This document shows, piece after piece, positions 17,115 to 26,428 of a stretch of 64,000 nucleotides of DNA. The notes below the pieces were generated by a model. The model saw nothing but the letters and a program-made list of their open reading frames with translations, had not been told where the DNA came from and made no database searches. Made by a program: the position numbers and the translations under genes. Source of the stretch: Nostoc commune NIES-4072 (lineage in GTDB: Bacteria > Cyanobacteriota > Cyanobacteriia > Cyanobacteriales > Nostocaceae); NCBI RefSeq assembly GCF_003113895.1, contig NZ_BDUD01000001.1, positions 502,356-566,355 on the forward strand, given 5' to 3'. The stretch's first letter is position 1. The number at the start of each line of letters is the position of its first letter.

Positions 17115-17158
17115 AAGATAAAAAATTGCACACCACGTAATTTGTAACTTATTCCACA
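17115..17158 (-). promoter_or_regulatory. Candidate NtcA-type promoter for rbcLXS
   Basis: On the minus strand TGTGGAATAAGTTACA (17158 down to 17143) is a TGT-N10-ACA site, the relaxed NtcA/BifA consensus; one half is GTG where the strict form has GTA. Exactly 22 bases downstream lies TATCTT (17120-17115), matching the TAN3T -10 box of NtcA-dependent promoters at the canonical 22-23 bp distance. NtcA is the global nitrogen/carbon regulator of cyanobacteria, and an NtcA/BifA-like factor has been reported to bind upstream of Anabaena rbcL. This is a pattern match; binding is untested. Confidence 0.5.
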
Positions 17159-17279
17159 ATATATCAATAATTCGATAAGTTATTCTTTGAAAGTTTTTAA
17201 CTTATATATTTAATTTTGTTATTACATAAACATTTAACATTTTATTACAAATGCTTTACAAGGTGTCATCAATGGTGTT

Positions 17280-17365
17280 TTGGCATGGGGAGTGGAGTTC
17301 AAAAACTCATTAATGGAGTTCAAAGACTCATCCTCTATGCCCAATGCCCAATGCCCAATTCTCAA
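17280..17365. repeat. Short 21-bp and heptad-type repeats
   Basis: GAGTTCAAAAACTCATTAATG and GAGTTCAAAGACTCATCCTCT stand in tandem at about 17293-17334, two diverged 21-bp units. They are followed by GCCCAATGCCCAATGCCCAAT, a 7-bp repeat. They sit between the rbcL promoter and the propeller-protein gene. Confidence 0.6.
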
Positions 17366-17428
17366 TGTTTAAAAAATCCTGACTAGGGGAACACTGGAAC
17401 TAACCCAAAGCCAGTTTAGGTAACGGCT

Positions 17429-18535
17429 ATGGGTACTGTCTCCAAAGGAAATGTCACCGTGGTATTGTTTTGCAAGCGTACTAGTTTATTGACTACTTCT
17501 ATCTTGCTGGGGTTGATAGCTTTGCCAAGTATAGGATGGGCACAAAAAACCCCTGATATTAATTCATCTGATTTAACTCCTGCTTACCCACCTTCTGCAC
17601 CGCCACCGCGAGTAGAACCTTTGCCCGATGAGCGAGGAGTGCAAGAAAATTCGCCAAAAACTGATTATCGTGTCGGTAATTTACTGGGAGATATTACTGG
17701 CAATCTTTGGGTAGGTTCTTGGCGGGGACTATCGCGGATTGATCCTAAAACCGGCAAGATTATTTCTCGTGTTAGTTTACCGAATGTTGCTATTGGTGCT
17801 TTAGCCCAAGACAAAGTAGGACGTTTGTGGGTAGGAAGTTATGATGGACTGTTCCGAGTAGACCCCCGTACTAGTGAAATCACGGCGCAGAATTTATTTT
17901 TGCCTTCTAAACGGGTGTTGTCATTGTTAGTTGACAAAAGGGGTTATTTGTGGACTGGAACCGATAGCGGTTTAGCCCTAATTAGTCCCGACCAAGGCTT
18001 GATTATGACAACATTAAAAAATCTGCCTGGTGTCAGCGCCAACACCCTGACTTTAGATGCTGAAGGTCAACTGTGGGTTGGCACTCTTGATGGACTGGTG
18101 CGGATAAATACTGCTAGTGCTGCGATTATGAAGCGGATAGCCGATTTACCAGGGACGACTGTCCAAGCTTTAGCTATCAGTCCAGAAGGGTTAATTTGGG
18201 CGGGAATGCCAAATAATTTGCTAGTTATTAACCCAAAAACTGGTGCAGTGTTACGGTCTGTGACTCGCCTGCGTGGGCGTGACGTGACAGCAATACGTTT
18301 TGCTAAAGATGGTAGTGTCTGGGTTGGGACTAACAATGGTTTGTTACGATTAAATCCAAATACAGGAGCTGTGTTAGATGCAGAAGTTGCTGGACTTCCT
18401 TCTAGTCGGGTTCTTGCCCTTGCACCTGACATCGCTAATAAATTATGGATCGGCACTAGTGAAGGTCTAGCTTGGTTAATGCCTAAAACCGACAGTGCAA
18501 AACCACATATTGCTTTCAGTCGCGCCGTTAAGTAA
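17429..18535 (+). CDS. Exported beta-propeller protein (two-component regulator propeller repeats)
   Basis: A 368-residue protein with an N-terminal signal peptide (residues about 18-38, ending SIGWAQ) and a Pro-rich stretch (YPPSAPPPRVEPLP). The rest consists of about seven repeats of some 40 residues with the pattern G-x-LWVG(T/S)-x-x-GL-x-RI(D/N)P-x-TG, the 'reg_prop' blades found in ligand-binding sensor domains such as those of hybrid kinases in Bacteroidetes. No kinase or output domain follows, so it is a free-standing periplasmic propeller. Ligand and role are unknown. It stands alone on the plus strand, divergent from rbcL. Confidence 0.85.
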   Translation: MGTVSKGNVTVVLFCKRTSLLTTSILLGLIALPSIGWAQKTPDINSSDLTPAYPPSAPPPRVEPLPDERGVQENSPKTDYRVGNLLGDITGNLWVGSWRGLSRIDPKTGKIISRVSLPNVAIGALAQDKVGRLWVGSYDGLFRVDPRTSEITAQNLFLPSKRVLSLLVDKRGYLWTGTDSGLALISPDQGLIMTTLKNLPGVSANTLTLDAEGQLWVGTLDGLVRINTASAAIMKRIADLPGTTVQALAISPEGLIWAGMPNNLLVINPKTGAVLRSVTRLRGRDVTAIRFAKDGSVWVGTNNGLLRLNPNTGAVLDAEVAGLPSSRVLALAPDIANKLWIGTSEGLAWLMPKTDSAKPHIAFSRAVK

Positions 18536-18539
18536 GGAT

Positions 18540-18661
18540 TAGGGACTGGGGACTAGGGACTGGGGACTAGGAATAGGAAATTTTATTCCTAATACCCAAT
18601 ACTTAATAACTAATACCTAATCCCCAATCCAAAATCCAAAATCTAAAATCTAAAATTGGCA
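18540..18661. repeat. Heptad short tandem repeats before panB
   Basis: GGGGACTAGGGACTGGGGACT at about 18544-18570 and ATCCAAAATCTAAAATCTAAA at 18630-18652 are short tandemly repeated heptamer-type repeats typical of heterocystous cyanobacteria. Similar text occurs at 29855-29940, 39091-39112, 51662-51722 and 54170-54222. Confidence 0.7.
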
Positions 18662-19432
18662 ATGGCAATTACTACCCAGCAATTAATTCAATGGAAACAA
18701 CAGGGACGTTCAATTGTAGCGTTGACGGCCTGGGATTATGCGATCGCTCAACTCATCGATGCAGCTGGTGTAGACTTAATCCTTGTGGGTGATTCTATGG
18801 CAGTAGTTCTAGGGTATGAAACAACACTGCCGATAACTTTGGATGAGATGATATACCACGCCAAATCTGTGCGCCGTGGGGTTAAACGGGCATTAGTGGT
18901 AGTAGATTTACCATTCTTGACGTATCAAGAAAGTCTCCAGCAAGCGATGCACTCAGCTGGGCGGGTACTGAAGGAAACGGGCGCTCAAGCGGTAAAATTG
19001 GAAGGTGGCTATCCAGCGATCGCAGAAACTATTGCTCGTTTGGTTCAAGCTGGAATTCCGGTAATGGGTCATGTCGGTTTGACACCGCAATCAATACATC
19101 AACTCGGTTTGCGACAACAAGGGAAAACGCAAGAAGCGAGTGAGAGGATTTTACAAGAAGCGATCGCTCTGGAACAAGCAGGTGTATTTTCTCTTGTCTT
19201 AGAGCATATCCCCGCAGATTTGGCAATGCAGATTACACAAAAATTAAACATTCCGACAATCGGTATCGGTGCAGGAACTCACTGCGATGGACAAGTTTTA
19301 GTTACCTCAGATGTCCTCGGACTTACCGAAAAGCATCCACCATTTGCCAAAGTTTATACAAACTTGCGAGAAACGATTACCAAAGCCGTGCAAGATTATG
19401 CGCTGGAAGTACGCGATCGGAAATTTCCATAA
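18662..19432 (+). CDS. panB: 3-methyl-2-oxobutanoate hydroxymethyltransferase
   Basis: Ketopantoate hydroxymethyltransferase, the first committed step of pantothenate and coenzyme A synthesis: it transfers a one-carbon unit from methylene-tetrahydrofolate to 2-oxoisovalerate. It is 256 residues from the ATG at 18662 (a TTG two codons upstream is less likely). Typical blocks are [37 protein letters not shown] (metal-ligand Asp), [10 protein letters not shown] (metal Glu), [12 protein letters not shown] and [18 protein letters not shown]. It is a decamer in the cytoplasm by family precedent. No panC is next to it; in many cyanobacteria panC is fused to cmk elsewhere. Confidence 0.96.
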   Translation: MAITTQQLIQWKQQGRSIVALTAWDYAIAQLIDAAGVDLILVGDSMAVVLGYETTLPITLDEMIYHAKSVRRGVKRALVVVDLPFLTYQESLQQAMHSAGRVLKETGAQAVKLEGGYPAIAETIARLVQAGIPVMGHVGLTPQSIHQLGLRQQGKTQEASERILQEAIALEQAGVFSLVLEHIPADLAMQITQKLNIPTIGIGAGTHCDGQVLVTSDVLGLTEKHPPFAKVYTNLRETITKAVQDYALEVRDRKFP

Positions 19433-19563
19433 GTATGGAAATTACGATCAAAAAATACAAGAAGCTGCCAAATAGCTAGTTTTCCATCTGGGATAATTTA
19501 TGCAATTAGAAAGCAGCACATTATAAAATTGCTGAAGTTCAAAATTGTGCCTTAACATCCAGA

Positions 19564-20355
19564 GTGAAAACTGACAGCATCTTTTATCGTTTATTTCAAG
19601 AATTTCCCAGTATCTTCTTTGAACTGATTGGGAATCCTCCTGAAACTGCAAATACCTATCAATTCTCTTCAGTTGAAATCAAACAAACTGCCTTTAGAAT
19701 AGATGGTGTATTTCTTCCCACTCAAGACGAAGAAAATCCCATTTATTTCGTCGAAGTTCAATTTCAACCAGATTTAGATATTTATTTACGTCTAGTTTCA
19801 GAAGTATTTCTCTATTTACGGCAAAATAAATCTAAAAATTCTTGGCGAGGAGTGGTGATTTATCCCAGAAGGAATATAGATACTGGTGAGCGACAAGATT
19901 GCCACGAATTCTTCAACAGCAGTCGTATTAGTATAATTTACTTGGATGAATTAGGCGAAGCTGCATCACTACCAATAGGTATTGCTACCCTAAAATTAGT
20001 AATTGAAAATGAAGATACAACTATTACTACCGCCAGAGAACTAATTAACCGTACTAAACAAGCGGTAAATTTGCAACTACCACAAGAACAATTACTAGAA
20101 TTAATAGAGACAATCTTAGTTTATAAATTGCCTAACATAAGTCGAGAGGAGATAGAAGCGATGTTTGGGTTAAGTGAGTTGAAGCAAACACGGGTTTATC
20201 AAGAAGGCAAACAAGAAGGTCGTTTTGAGGCAAAGTTAGAAGCTGTACCTAAACTGCTAGCACTGGGTTTAAGTGTGGAACAGATATCACAGGCGTTAGA
20301 TTTGGATGTTGTACAGGTTCAGCAAGCAATACAGCAAACGCCTCTAAATGAATAA
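19564..20355 (+). CDS. Rpn/DUF2887 family nuclease-like protein
   Basis: A 263-residue protein of the DUF2887/Rpn (recombination-promoting nuclease, putative transposase-related) family, very numerous in Nostoc genomes. The start MKTDSIFYRLFQEFPSIFFE is diagnostic, here from GTG. The PD-(D/E)xK nuclease core is visible: Asp in FRIDGVFLPT and the E-x-Q in IYFVEVQFQ. The C-terminal part is helical, with YQEGKQEGRFEAKLEAVP and a LALGLSVEQISQAL helix-turn-helix-like element. Such proteins are linked to horizontal DNA movement, but no mobile element surrounds it. It lies between panB and an Uma2-type gene, another expanded family. Confidence 0.88.
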   Translation: MKTDSIFYRLFQEFPSIFFELIGNPPETANTYQFSSVEIKQTAFRIDGVFLPTQDEENPIYFVEVQFQPDLDIYLRLVSEVFLYLRQNKSKNSWRGVVIYPRRNIDTGERQDCHEFFNSSRISIIYLDELGEAASLPIGIATLKLVIENEDTTITTARELINRTKQAVNLQLPQEQLLELIETILVYKLPNISREEIEAMFGLSELKQTRVYQEGKQEGRFEAKLEAVPKLLALGLSVEQISQALDLDVVQVQQAIQQTPLNE

Positions 20356-20471
20356 ATTCAGACAAGCAATGTTTGGCGACAAGTCTTTTTGCATCTAAGC
20401 ATTTTAGATTAACGCGATCGCTACCTTAACTACAAATATCAGCTATAAACCCCATACTTGGAGGTGCAGCA

Positions 20472-21167
20472 ATGGTACAACAAGTTACACCAGAAACCAC
20501 CATCGAAGTCATCTACCCAGAAAGCGACGGACAGCCAATGGCGGATAATACAGAACAATTTACATGGATTGTCAAAATTAAAGAAAATTTAGAAATTCTA
20601 TTTGCATCGCAAGCTGATGTATTTATTGCCGGAGATTTGTTTTGGTATCCAGTTCAAGGAAGCCCGAATATTAAACAAGCGCCGGATACGATGGTAGTCT
20701 TTGGTAGACCAAAAGGAAAACGGGGTTCCTATTTACAATGGAATGAAGATAATATCCCCCCACAGGTAGTATTTGAAATTCTATCGCCAGGTAACACCCT
20801 CAAAGAAATGACCAAAAAATTGCAGTTTTACCAGCGTTACGGCGTGGAAGAATATTATATTTATGATCCGGCTAAGAACGATTTAAATGGCTTGCTTCGT
20901 TCTGGAGATAGTTTTGAAGTTATCGAAGAGATGAATGGCTGGGTAAGTCCGCGTTTGGGAATCAGTTTTACACTGACACCGGATACCCTGGAAATTGTTT
21001 CTCCAACCGGACAAAAGTTTTTGTCACCTGTAGAAATTGACCAGTTACGCGAACAAGAACGCCAAGCAAAGGAAGCGGCTTTACAAGAATTAGAAAAAGA
21101 GCGCGATCGCTATCAAGAATTGTTGGCTAAACTCAAAGAAAAGGGAATTGACACAGATAATTTATAA
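20472..21167 (+). CDS. Uma2 family (DUF820) putative endonuclease
   Basis: A 231-residue Uma2/DUF820 protein, a restriction-endonuclease-like fold hugely expanded in cyanobacteria. Core elements: PDTMVVFGRPKG (first acid), PPQVVFEILSPGN (catalytic E followed by the strand) and KLQFYQRYGVEEYYIYDP. The last 40 residues (IDQLREQERQAKEAALQEL) form a coiled coil common in this family. GGAGGTG before the ATG is a strong ribosome site. DNA target and function are unknown; activity is inferred from fold only. Confidence 0.9.
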   Translation: MVQQVTPETTIEVIYPESDGQPMADNTEQFTWIVKIKENLEILFASQADVFIAGDLFWYPVQGSPNIKQAPDTMVVFGRPKGKRGSYLQWNEDNIPPQVVFEILSPGNTLKEMTKKLQFYQRYGVEEYYIYDPAKNDLNGLLRSGDSFEVIEEMNGWVSPRLGISFTLTPDTLEIVSPTGQKFLSPVEIDQLREQERQAKEAALQELEKERDRYQELLAKLKEKGIDTDNL

Positions 21168-21338
21168 TTGTTGACTCCAAATCAGTTCTTTGTTTGAAAA
21201 TTACATAAAACACAGGCATAGCAGAGATTATCTGGTGTTGTTGCTCCACTATGTTTTACGCTGATTATATAGTCAGCATGACTTTTTATTTAATTTTCCT
21301 TCTGTGATACTTATGATATAGGAATTAAAAATTTAACT

Positions 21339-22655
21339 ATGGAACAACAACCGATACAAGTAATTGGAGGTGGACTAGCTGGGACTGAAGCAGCTTGGCA
21401 AATAGCCCAAGCTGGAGTGCCGGTAATTCTCCATGAAATGCGTCCAAAACGGTTCAGCCCTGCTCATCATACAGAACATTTGGCAGAATTAGTGTGTAGT
21501 AATTCCTTTGGGGCAATGGCAAGCGATCGCGCAACTGGATTATTGCACGAAGAATTACGCCAACTCGGTTCTATTGTCATCTCAAAAGCTGATGAACACG
21601 CCGTACCTGCGGGTGGGGCGCTAGCAGTAGACAGGGGACAATTTGGCCAAGACTTGACTCAAACTTTAGCCAGCCATCCTTTAATTGAATTTCGCCGGGG
21701 TGAAGTATCTGCGATTCCGGAAGGAATTGTGGTTTTGGCAACCGGGCCTTTAACGAGTCCCGACTTAGCCGAAGATTTGCGCCGCTTTACAGGGATGGAA
21801 TACCTGAGCTTTTTCGATGCGGCTAGTCCGATTATTGTGGGAGAATCGATTAACCGTGACATTGCCTTTATGGCATCACGTTATGACAAAGGTGAAGCTG
21901 CTTATCTCAACTGCCCAATGAATAAGGAGCAGTACTTGCGGTTTCGAGAAGAACTTTGTAAAGCGGAACAAACAGAACTCAAGGGTTTTGAACGGGAAAC
22001 GGCGAAATTTTTTGAAGCTTGTTTACCCATTGAAGAACTAGCACAGCGTGGGGAAGATACCATGCGCTACGGCCCCCTAAAGCCAGTGGGATTGTCAGAT
22101 ACTCGCACCGGGGAACGTCCTTATGCTGTGGTGCAGTTACGACAAGAAGATAAAGCTGGTCAACTGTGGAATATGGTAGGATTCCAAACTAACCTGCGCT
22201 GGGGTGAGCAAAAGCGAATATTTCAGTTAATTCCAGGTTTGGAAAAGGCAGAATTTGTCCGATTGGGAGTAATGCACCGCAACACTTTTATTAATGCTCC
22301 TGGGCTAATGCATCCGACTCTGCAATTTAAAGAGCGTCCAACATTGTTAGCTGCTGGACAGTTGATTGGTACTGAAGGCTACACTGCTGCGGCTGCGGGT
22401 GGCTGTCTGGCGGGAATTAATGCAGCGCGGCTAGCTTTGGGTAAAGAAGCTTTAGTTTTACCACCAACAACAATGATGGGTGCGTTATTAGAATTTATTA
22501 GTTCCGCTTCGCCGAAGCATTTTCAACCAATGCCGCCCAACTTCGGGATTTTTCCCGAACTGGGTGCGAAAATCAAGAGTAAGCAGGAGCGTTATGGACG
22601 TTACCGCGATCGCTCTTTAACCGATCTAGCAAACTGGAAAGTTAATCATAACTAA
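21339..22655 (+). CDS. trmFO: Methylenetetrahydrofolate-tRNA-(uracil-54) methyltransferase TrmFO
   Basis: Folate- and FAD-dependent enzyme that makes ribothymidine-54 in the T loop of tRNA, the route used by most Gram-positives and cyanobacteria instead of SAM-dependent TrmA. It has 438 residues, normal length. The FAD dinucleotide fold [16 protein letters not shown] starts at residue 8. Cys53 in [10 protein letters not shown] and Cys228 in [10 protein letters not shown] match the catalytic cysteines of the Bacillus enzyme (53 and 226). [16 protein letters not shown] is the second flavin-binding block. It stands alone. Confidence 0.97.
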   Translation: MEQQPIQVIGGGLAGTEAAWQIAQAGVPVILHEMRPKRFSPAHHTEHLAELVCSNSFGAMASDRATGLLHEELRQLGSIVISKADEHAVPAGGALAVDRGQFGQDLTQTLASHPLIEFRRGEVSAIPEGIVVLATGPLTSPDLAEDLRRFTGMEYLSFFDAASPIIVGESINRDIAFMASRYDKGEAAYLNCPMNKEQYLRFREELCKAEQTELKGFERETAKFFEACLPIEELAQRGEDTMRYGPLKPVGLSDTRTGERPYAVVQLRQEDKAGQLWNMVGFQTNLRWGEQKRIFQLIPGLEKAEFVRLGVMHRNTFINAPGLMHPTLQFKERPTLLAAGQLIGTEGYTAAAAGGCLAGINAARLALGKEALVLPPTTMMGALLEFISSASPKHFQPMPPNFGIFPELGAKIKSKQERYGRYRDRSLTDLANWKVNHN

Positions 22656-22905
22656 TGGGAATTGAGCATGGAGCATTGGAAAGAGGACTTGGGGACTCTT
22701 GAGAATTGGGGACAAGGGGAAACACTTGTTGCAAGTTCTGATTTAAGTCCCCTTGTCCCCTTGTCCCCTTGTCTCCCCTGCTCCCTGCTCCCCCGCCTCT
22801 TTTTTAATGCCTAATTTTAAATTTATTTTGTTTAATAAAACTTCAAATAGGTTTATTATCCTTTAAAATCTTTTGCAGAGATTTAGGGAGATTTAGGTAA
22901 GATAT
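22656..22905. repeat. Heptad repeats between trmFO and the fasciclin gene
   Basis: The C-rich run near 22750-22780 contains three copies of CCCTTGT, and GGGGACAAGGGG lies at about 22709-22720, so the two can pair as a hairpin downstream of trmFO. The remaining 100 bases are AT-rich and probably contain the promoter of the fasciclin gene. Confidence 0.55.
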
Positions 22906-23307
22906 ATGGCTGATATTGTTGATATTGCAGTTACGGCTGAGTCTTTTAAAACACTAGTGGCAGCTGTACAAGCTGCTGGTTTAGTAGAAACATTAAAAAG
23001 TCCTGGTCCGTTCACTGTTTTTGCACCAAATGACGATGCTTTTGCCAAGTTACCGCCGGGAACTATCCAAACTTTGTTACAGAATATTCCCCAGTTAACG
23101 CGGATATTAAAGTATCATGTCGTTTCAGGAAAGCTCCTAAAGGCTGATTTAGCAGAACTCGGTACGGTTAATTCTGTAGAAGGTTCACCGATTAAAATTA
23201 GTTCTTTTGATGGTTTTGAAGTTAAAAATGCCACAGTTTTAGCAGCAGATATCGAAGCTGATAATGGTGTGATACATGTTATCGATACGGTGATTTTACC
23301 GGGTTAA
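22906..23307 (+). CDS. Single fasciclin (FAS1) domain protein
   Basis: A 133-residue protein consisting of one FAS1 domain. The conserved blocks are visible: [40 protein letters not shown] (H1 box), [12 protein letters not shown] with the conserved His, and [15 protein letters not shown] (H2 box). There is no signal peptide, unlike many FAS1 proteins, so it may be cytoplasmic or exported another way; cyanobacteria have several such short forms. FAS1 domains mediate adhesion or ligand binding, but the role here is unknown. Confidence 0.95.
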   Translation: MADIVDIAVTAESFKTLVAAVQAAGLVETLKSPGPFTVFAPNDDAFAKLPPGTIQTLLQNIPQLTRILKYHVVSGKLLKADLAELGTVNSVEGSPIKISSFDGFEVKNATVLAADIEADNGVIHVIDTVILPG

Positions 23308-23512
23308 TTCCGCTAGGGTGGGTATTTTCCACCCTACTTATCCAAAATCTTTATAATTAACTAACTATTGGGAGTATCAAAACGCAACTCTGTAGTTGAA
23401 ATCATGTTATATTTGCAATGTGATTACTCACTCATATATTAAAGTTAATTTCGTTATTTTAAAATACAATAAATTAAATTCTTAAAACGCTAACATCTAT
23501 CCCAAGAAATTA

Positions 23513-23848
23513 ATGCTCGATTTAAACACCTTAGCTGAGTTCTCTCGTGGCAATTGCGTTAGTATTTGTGCATTTCTCGTACCAGCGAACTTACTTGTCA
23601 CAATTTTAACGATGAGCCTGGTAGCCTTACGTCGCCCATCGTATCAAGTGTGGCAATCTGCGGGAATTGCTAGCTTTTTCGCTTCTGTAATGATACTGCA
23701 CGTATATACTTGGTTCCAGATTGGCGTGGTGATGGCTCCTACTTATATCTTGCTGTGGCTAGCAATCACCTGTTTAGTAACTAATTTGGCAGCAATTCTT
23801 TTTCAAAGACGCTACAGTAATAACCCTAGTCTTTCCAACAATGCCTGA
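23513..23848 (+). CDS. Small membrane protein, unknown function
   Basis: A 111-residue integral membrane protein with three hydrophobic segments at about residues 18-38 (CAFLVPANLLVTILTMSLVA), 50-68 (AGIASFFASVMILHVYTWF) and 72-95 (VVMAPTYILLWLAITCLVTN), and short charged ends. The pattern and composition resemble conserved cyanobacterial membrane proteins, but I cannot name a family. Normal codon use and a clear ATG support it as a real gene. Confidence 0.7.
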   Translation: MLDLNTLAEFSRGNCVSICAFLVPANLLVTILTMSLVALRRPSYQVWQSAGIASFFASVMILHVYTWFQIGVVMAPTYILLWLAITCLVTNLAAILFQRRYSNNPSLSNNA

Positions 23849-24659
23849 AATCTACACATAGTAGCGATCGCACCAATTGTTCTACCCAATATCCTTCAGC
23901 ACCGTTCGGTATAGTAATTGTTCCTTTATAACTTTCTAAGGCAACTTGCACAACTAACTGACAAAGCTTTTGCGTAAGAAACGGCAGTCTGCTTAGATCA
24001 AGACTGGCAAGACGTATCTCACGCAAATAAAGATAATCCTGTTAATAGCTCTACATTCGATAATTTAGCCTATGTCATCTACACTTCAGGCTCAACAGGT
24101 CAACCCCCGGATTTCTCATTTGTGAGAAATTGGGGTTAAGAGTGACGGGATGAGGGGGCTAGCACTGCAATCGTTAAACTACTGGGACAAATATAATTGT
24201 CATAATCAATCCCTGTGGTTAGGGATTAATTATAGCGATCGCTTATACGGAACTGCGATCGCTTCTCTACTGGATAAAATTTCCAAGATCACTATCCTGT
24301 TAGACCACAGTTATCACCAATTTGTTTTATTCGGTTGATGGTTAGAAGGCTTGCTGCACCTTCTTAGATGTCAAATGGGTTCTATAAAGAATTTTTAAGA
24401 AATTAACATTCTTCAGAAAAGGAAGACGTAATCCTGAAGTAATCCTCACAAGTTCAAAATCAGAGATTTTGTAGTTTCCAGACACCAAGCGTGTTAGTAG
24501 AGAATTATGACCTCAGGAATGATGATCAAAGCTTATTCAGAACCATACCCATGAAAGGAAAAAAGATGCTGTATACACAGCAATCCTAACCCTTGTGAAT
24601 TTGGAAACTTACACTGTATATAAAGCATCAGTCTAAGTAGTTCACTACAAAAAACAGAT
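23849..24659. other. Intergenic region with gene debris and hairpins
   Basis: Apart from the NRPS fragment and its hairpin (listed separately), this 0.8-kb stretch holds only short accidental frames, including 24150-24338, which runs through two GCGATCGC sites and has no ribosome site. The segment 24400-24659 is AT-rich and probably carries the promoter of the DUF4232 lipoprotein gene. Confidence 0.5.
23984..24139 (+). pseudogene. Fragment of an NRPS adenylation domain
   Basis: One frame reads AVCLDQDWQDVSHANKDNP and then NLAYVIYTSGSTGQPP. LAYVIYTSGSTGQP is the A3 core motif of amino-acid adenylation domains of non-ribosomal peptide synthetases, and the preceding residues match the usual approach to it. 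Immediately after STGQPP, a hairpin (about 24106-24137, GATTTCTCA/TGAGAAAT with CCCC/GGGG ends) replaces the expected KGV, and the frame stops at 24137-24139. Upstream the similarity fades with stops. It is therefore a relic of a lost or rearranged NRPS gene. Confidence 0.75.
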
Positions 24660-25301
24660 ATGCGAATTTCAATTGTGGAAAGCAGTATGTTATTGCTCCT
24701 AACTGCGGTGACAAGTGGATGTGTCGGTTCTTCCTCTGTTACAAACCAGCCGCAAGCCTTGCCAGCAAGTACTGAGCAAGCAACGAAGGCAACTGTGTTA
24801 ACCTCAACACCTACACCCACTAGAAAAACTACAGACAATTCTACCCCTCAAGCCACTAGTGCTACAAATCCAACGCGCTGTGAAACTAGCCAATTGTCAG
24901 TGCGCCGAGTTTCTGAAGATGCTGGCGTTGGGAATGTTGCACTGACTTACGCCTTCACCAATAACGCCTCATCGCCTTGCACCCTCTACGGTTATCCAGG
25001 ATTGGCATTATTGGATAAAAAAGACCAGCCTTTGAAGGGGGTTAAAATTCTTCGCTCTGAGGGCACTTACTTTTCGAGTAAGCAACCTCAACAACAAGTA
25101 ACTCTAGCTCCTGGAAAACAAGCCTCATTTCAGATAGCATATAACCACATTCGTTCCACAGAGGAACAATGCCCAATGTCTAGTAAGATTGAAATCACAC
25201 CTCCTAATGCTTACGAGCACTTTACCCTCACAGAACAAATCAATCCTTGTACAGGTAAAGTCAGAGTGACTCCAGTACGGTCTGTTGACACTCAACCCTA
25301 G
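24660..25301 (+). CDS. DUF4232 domain lipoprotein
   Basis: A 213-residue predicted lipoprotein. Residues 1-21 form the signal sequence with lipobox TSGC (Cys21), so the mature protein should be membrane-anchored on the outer side. Residues 25-70 are a Thr/Ser/Pro/Ala-rich linker. The rest matches DUF4232: CETSQLSVRRVSEDAGVGNV, then FTNNASSPCTLYGYPGLALL and a closing VTLAPGKQASFQIAYNH strand, with cysteines that probably pair. DUF4232 domains are common in actinobacterial lipoproteins; function unknown. Confidence 0.85.
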   Translation: MRISIVESSMLLLLTAVTSGCVGSSSVTNQPQALPASTEQATKATVLTSTPTPTRKTTDNSTPQATSATNPTRCETSQLSVRRVSEDAGVGNVALTYAFTNNASSPCTLYGYPGLALLDKKDQPLKGVKILRSEGTYFSSKQPQQQVTLAPGKQASFQIAYNHIRSTEEQCPMSSKIEITPPNAYEHFTLTEQINPCTGKVRVTPVRSVDTQP

Positions 25302-25402
25302 TAAATTTCTGTAATTTACTCAAATACCCAAGAAAAGCATAAATTTAATCAAAGCCTCTGATAAGTTCACTATTGTACTAATCAAAAAGGTTAAAAAATT
25401 CT

Positions 25403-26200
25403 ATGGAAGGAATTGATGTTTTTGATAAAGACGGCAGAGTAGATTGGACGGCAGTAAAAAACTCTGGTAAAACCTTTGCATTTGTCAAAGCCACAGAAGG
25501 AGTTACCATTAAAGATTCTGCTTTTGCTCATCATTGGCAGACTATGAAAACTGTTGGTATTATTCGGGGTGCTTATCATTTCCTTCATTCCCGTACATCA
25601 GACCCGGTTGACCAAGCGAAGGAATTCTTAAAAACCGTGGGAAAATTAGAACCAGGAGACTTACCACCAGTTTTGGATGTAGAGGCAATTGACAAAGGAG
25701 GAAATAAACAAGAAGTAATTGATGCAGCCAAACAGTGGTTAGCAGAGGTGGAAAAAGCTCTTTTACAACAAACACAAAAACCAATTAAACCGATTATTTA
25801 TACTTACCCCAATTTCTGGGAAGAAGACCTTGACAACCCATCTGATTTTGCTAGTTATCCCTTATGGATTGCCCATTACAATGTTAAAGTTCCACATATT
25901 CCTAGTGCTTGGCAGGGGCAATACTTAATCCATCAATATGATGATGATGTACCTGGTGTAGCTGGTGTTAGTGGTCGAGCTGATTTAAATAGATTTAATC
26001 CCTTACAGCTAGAAGATTCTGGGCTGAGAGTAAAACAATTACAACAGCAATTAAAAGATATTGGATTGTATACTGATGCCATTGATGGGCATTTTTCTGA
26101 GTCAGTTAAGGATGCAATTGTTAGTTTCCAAACATCTAAAGGATTGCAAGCTGATGGAATTGTTGGTATCAAAACTTGGGTAGCTTTATTGTGGATTTAA
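25403..26200 (+). CDS. GH25 lysozyme-type hydrolase with peptidoglycan-binding domain
   Basis: A 265-residue protein. Residues 1-190 are a glycoside hydrolase family 25 (Chalaropsis-type muramidase) barrel: EGIDVFDKDGRVDW supplies the first Asp, RGAYHFLHSRTSDP is the conserved YHF block, and LPPVLDVEAIDKGG holds the catalytic Asp and Glu. Residues 205-265 are a PG_binding_1 domain (LKDIGLYTDAIDGHFSESVK, DGIVGIKTWVALL). No signal peptide is visible, so export or release by lysis is unclear. It probably cleaves the MurNAc-GlcNAc bond of cell wall, in remodelling or against competitors. An efficient hairpin follows. Confidence 0.93.
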   Translation: MEGIDVFDKDGRVDWTAVKNSGKTFAFVKATEGVTIKDSAFAHHWQTMKTVGIIRGAYHFLHSRTSDPVDQAKEFLKTVGKLEPGDLPPVLDVEAIDKGGNKQEVIDAAKQWLAEVEKALLQQTQKPIKPIIYTYPNFWEEDLDNPSDFASYPLWIAHYNVKVPHIPSAWQGQYLIHQYDDDVPGVAGVSGRADLNRFNPLQLEDSGLRVKQLQQQLKDIGLYTDAIDGHFSESVKDAIVSFQTSKGLQADGIVGIKTWVALLWI

Positions 26201-26251
26201 AACGACACTCAATAAATATATCCATAGTACTATCAAATAAATAAACCTTGC

Positions 26252-26354
26252 TATAGCAATCCTAAATAAGTTGTGAAAATAGAGAGACTCAGATCCCCGA
26301 CTTCTCAAATAAGTCGGGGATCTGATTTTTCACGAATGATTTAGGACTGCTATA
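26252..26354. mobile_element. MITE-like element with 28-bp inverted ends
   Basis: The left end TATAGCAATCCTAAATAAGT and the inverse of the right end TATAGCAGTCCTAAATCATT are imperfect inverted repeats, continuing to GTGAAAA on both sides. The ends carry TA dinucleotides that could be the target duplication, as for IS630/Tc1-type elements. An internal perfect hairpin (26290-26324) forms the core. A related core occurs at 56527-56559. Confidence 0.65.
26290..26330 (+). terminator. Intrinsic terminator-like hairpin between GH25 and NUDIX genes
   Basis: Perfect 14-bp stem CAGATCCCCGACTT (26290-26303) and AAGTCGGGGATCTG (26311-26324) with a 7-nt loop, followed by ATTTTT. It lies between two converging genes (GH25 ending 26200, NUDIX ending 26429) inside a MITE-like element, so a mobile repeat appears to supply the terminator. 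Confidence 0.7.
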
Positions 26355-26428
26355 TGAGTGATGAATCTTCACTACAAAGTAGGATTTTATTGTATGTTTA
26401 ATTATACATATTTAATTAATGTATTTTA

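Noticed and set aside
16964..17167. 67-codon gene upstream of rbcL
   Set aside because: It overlaps the proposed rbcL promoter and leader, has no ribosome site, and has atypical composition.
24150..24338. 62-codon small protein
   Set aside because: It runs through two GCGATCGC sites in gene debris; no ribosome site or family resemblance.
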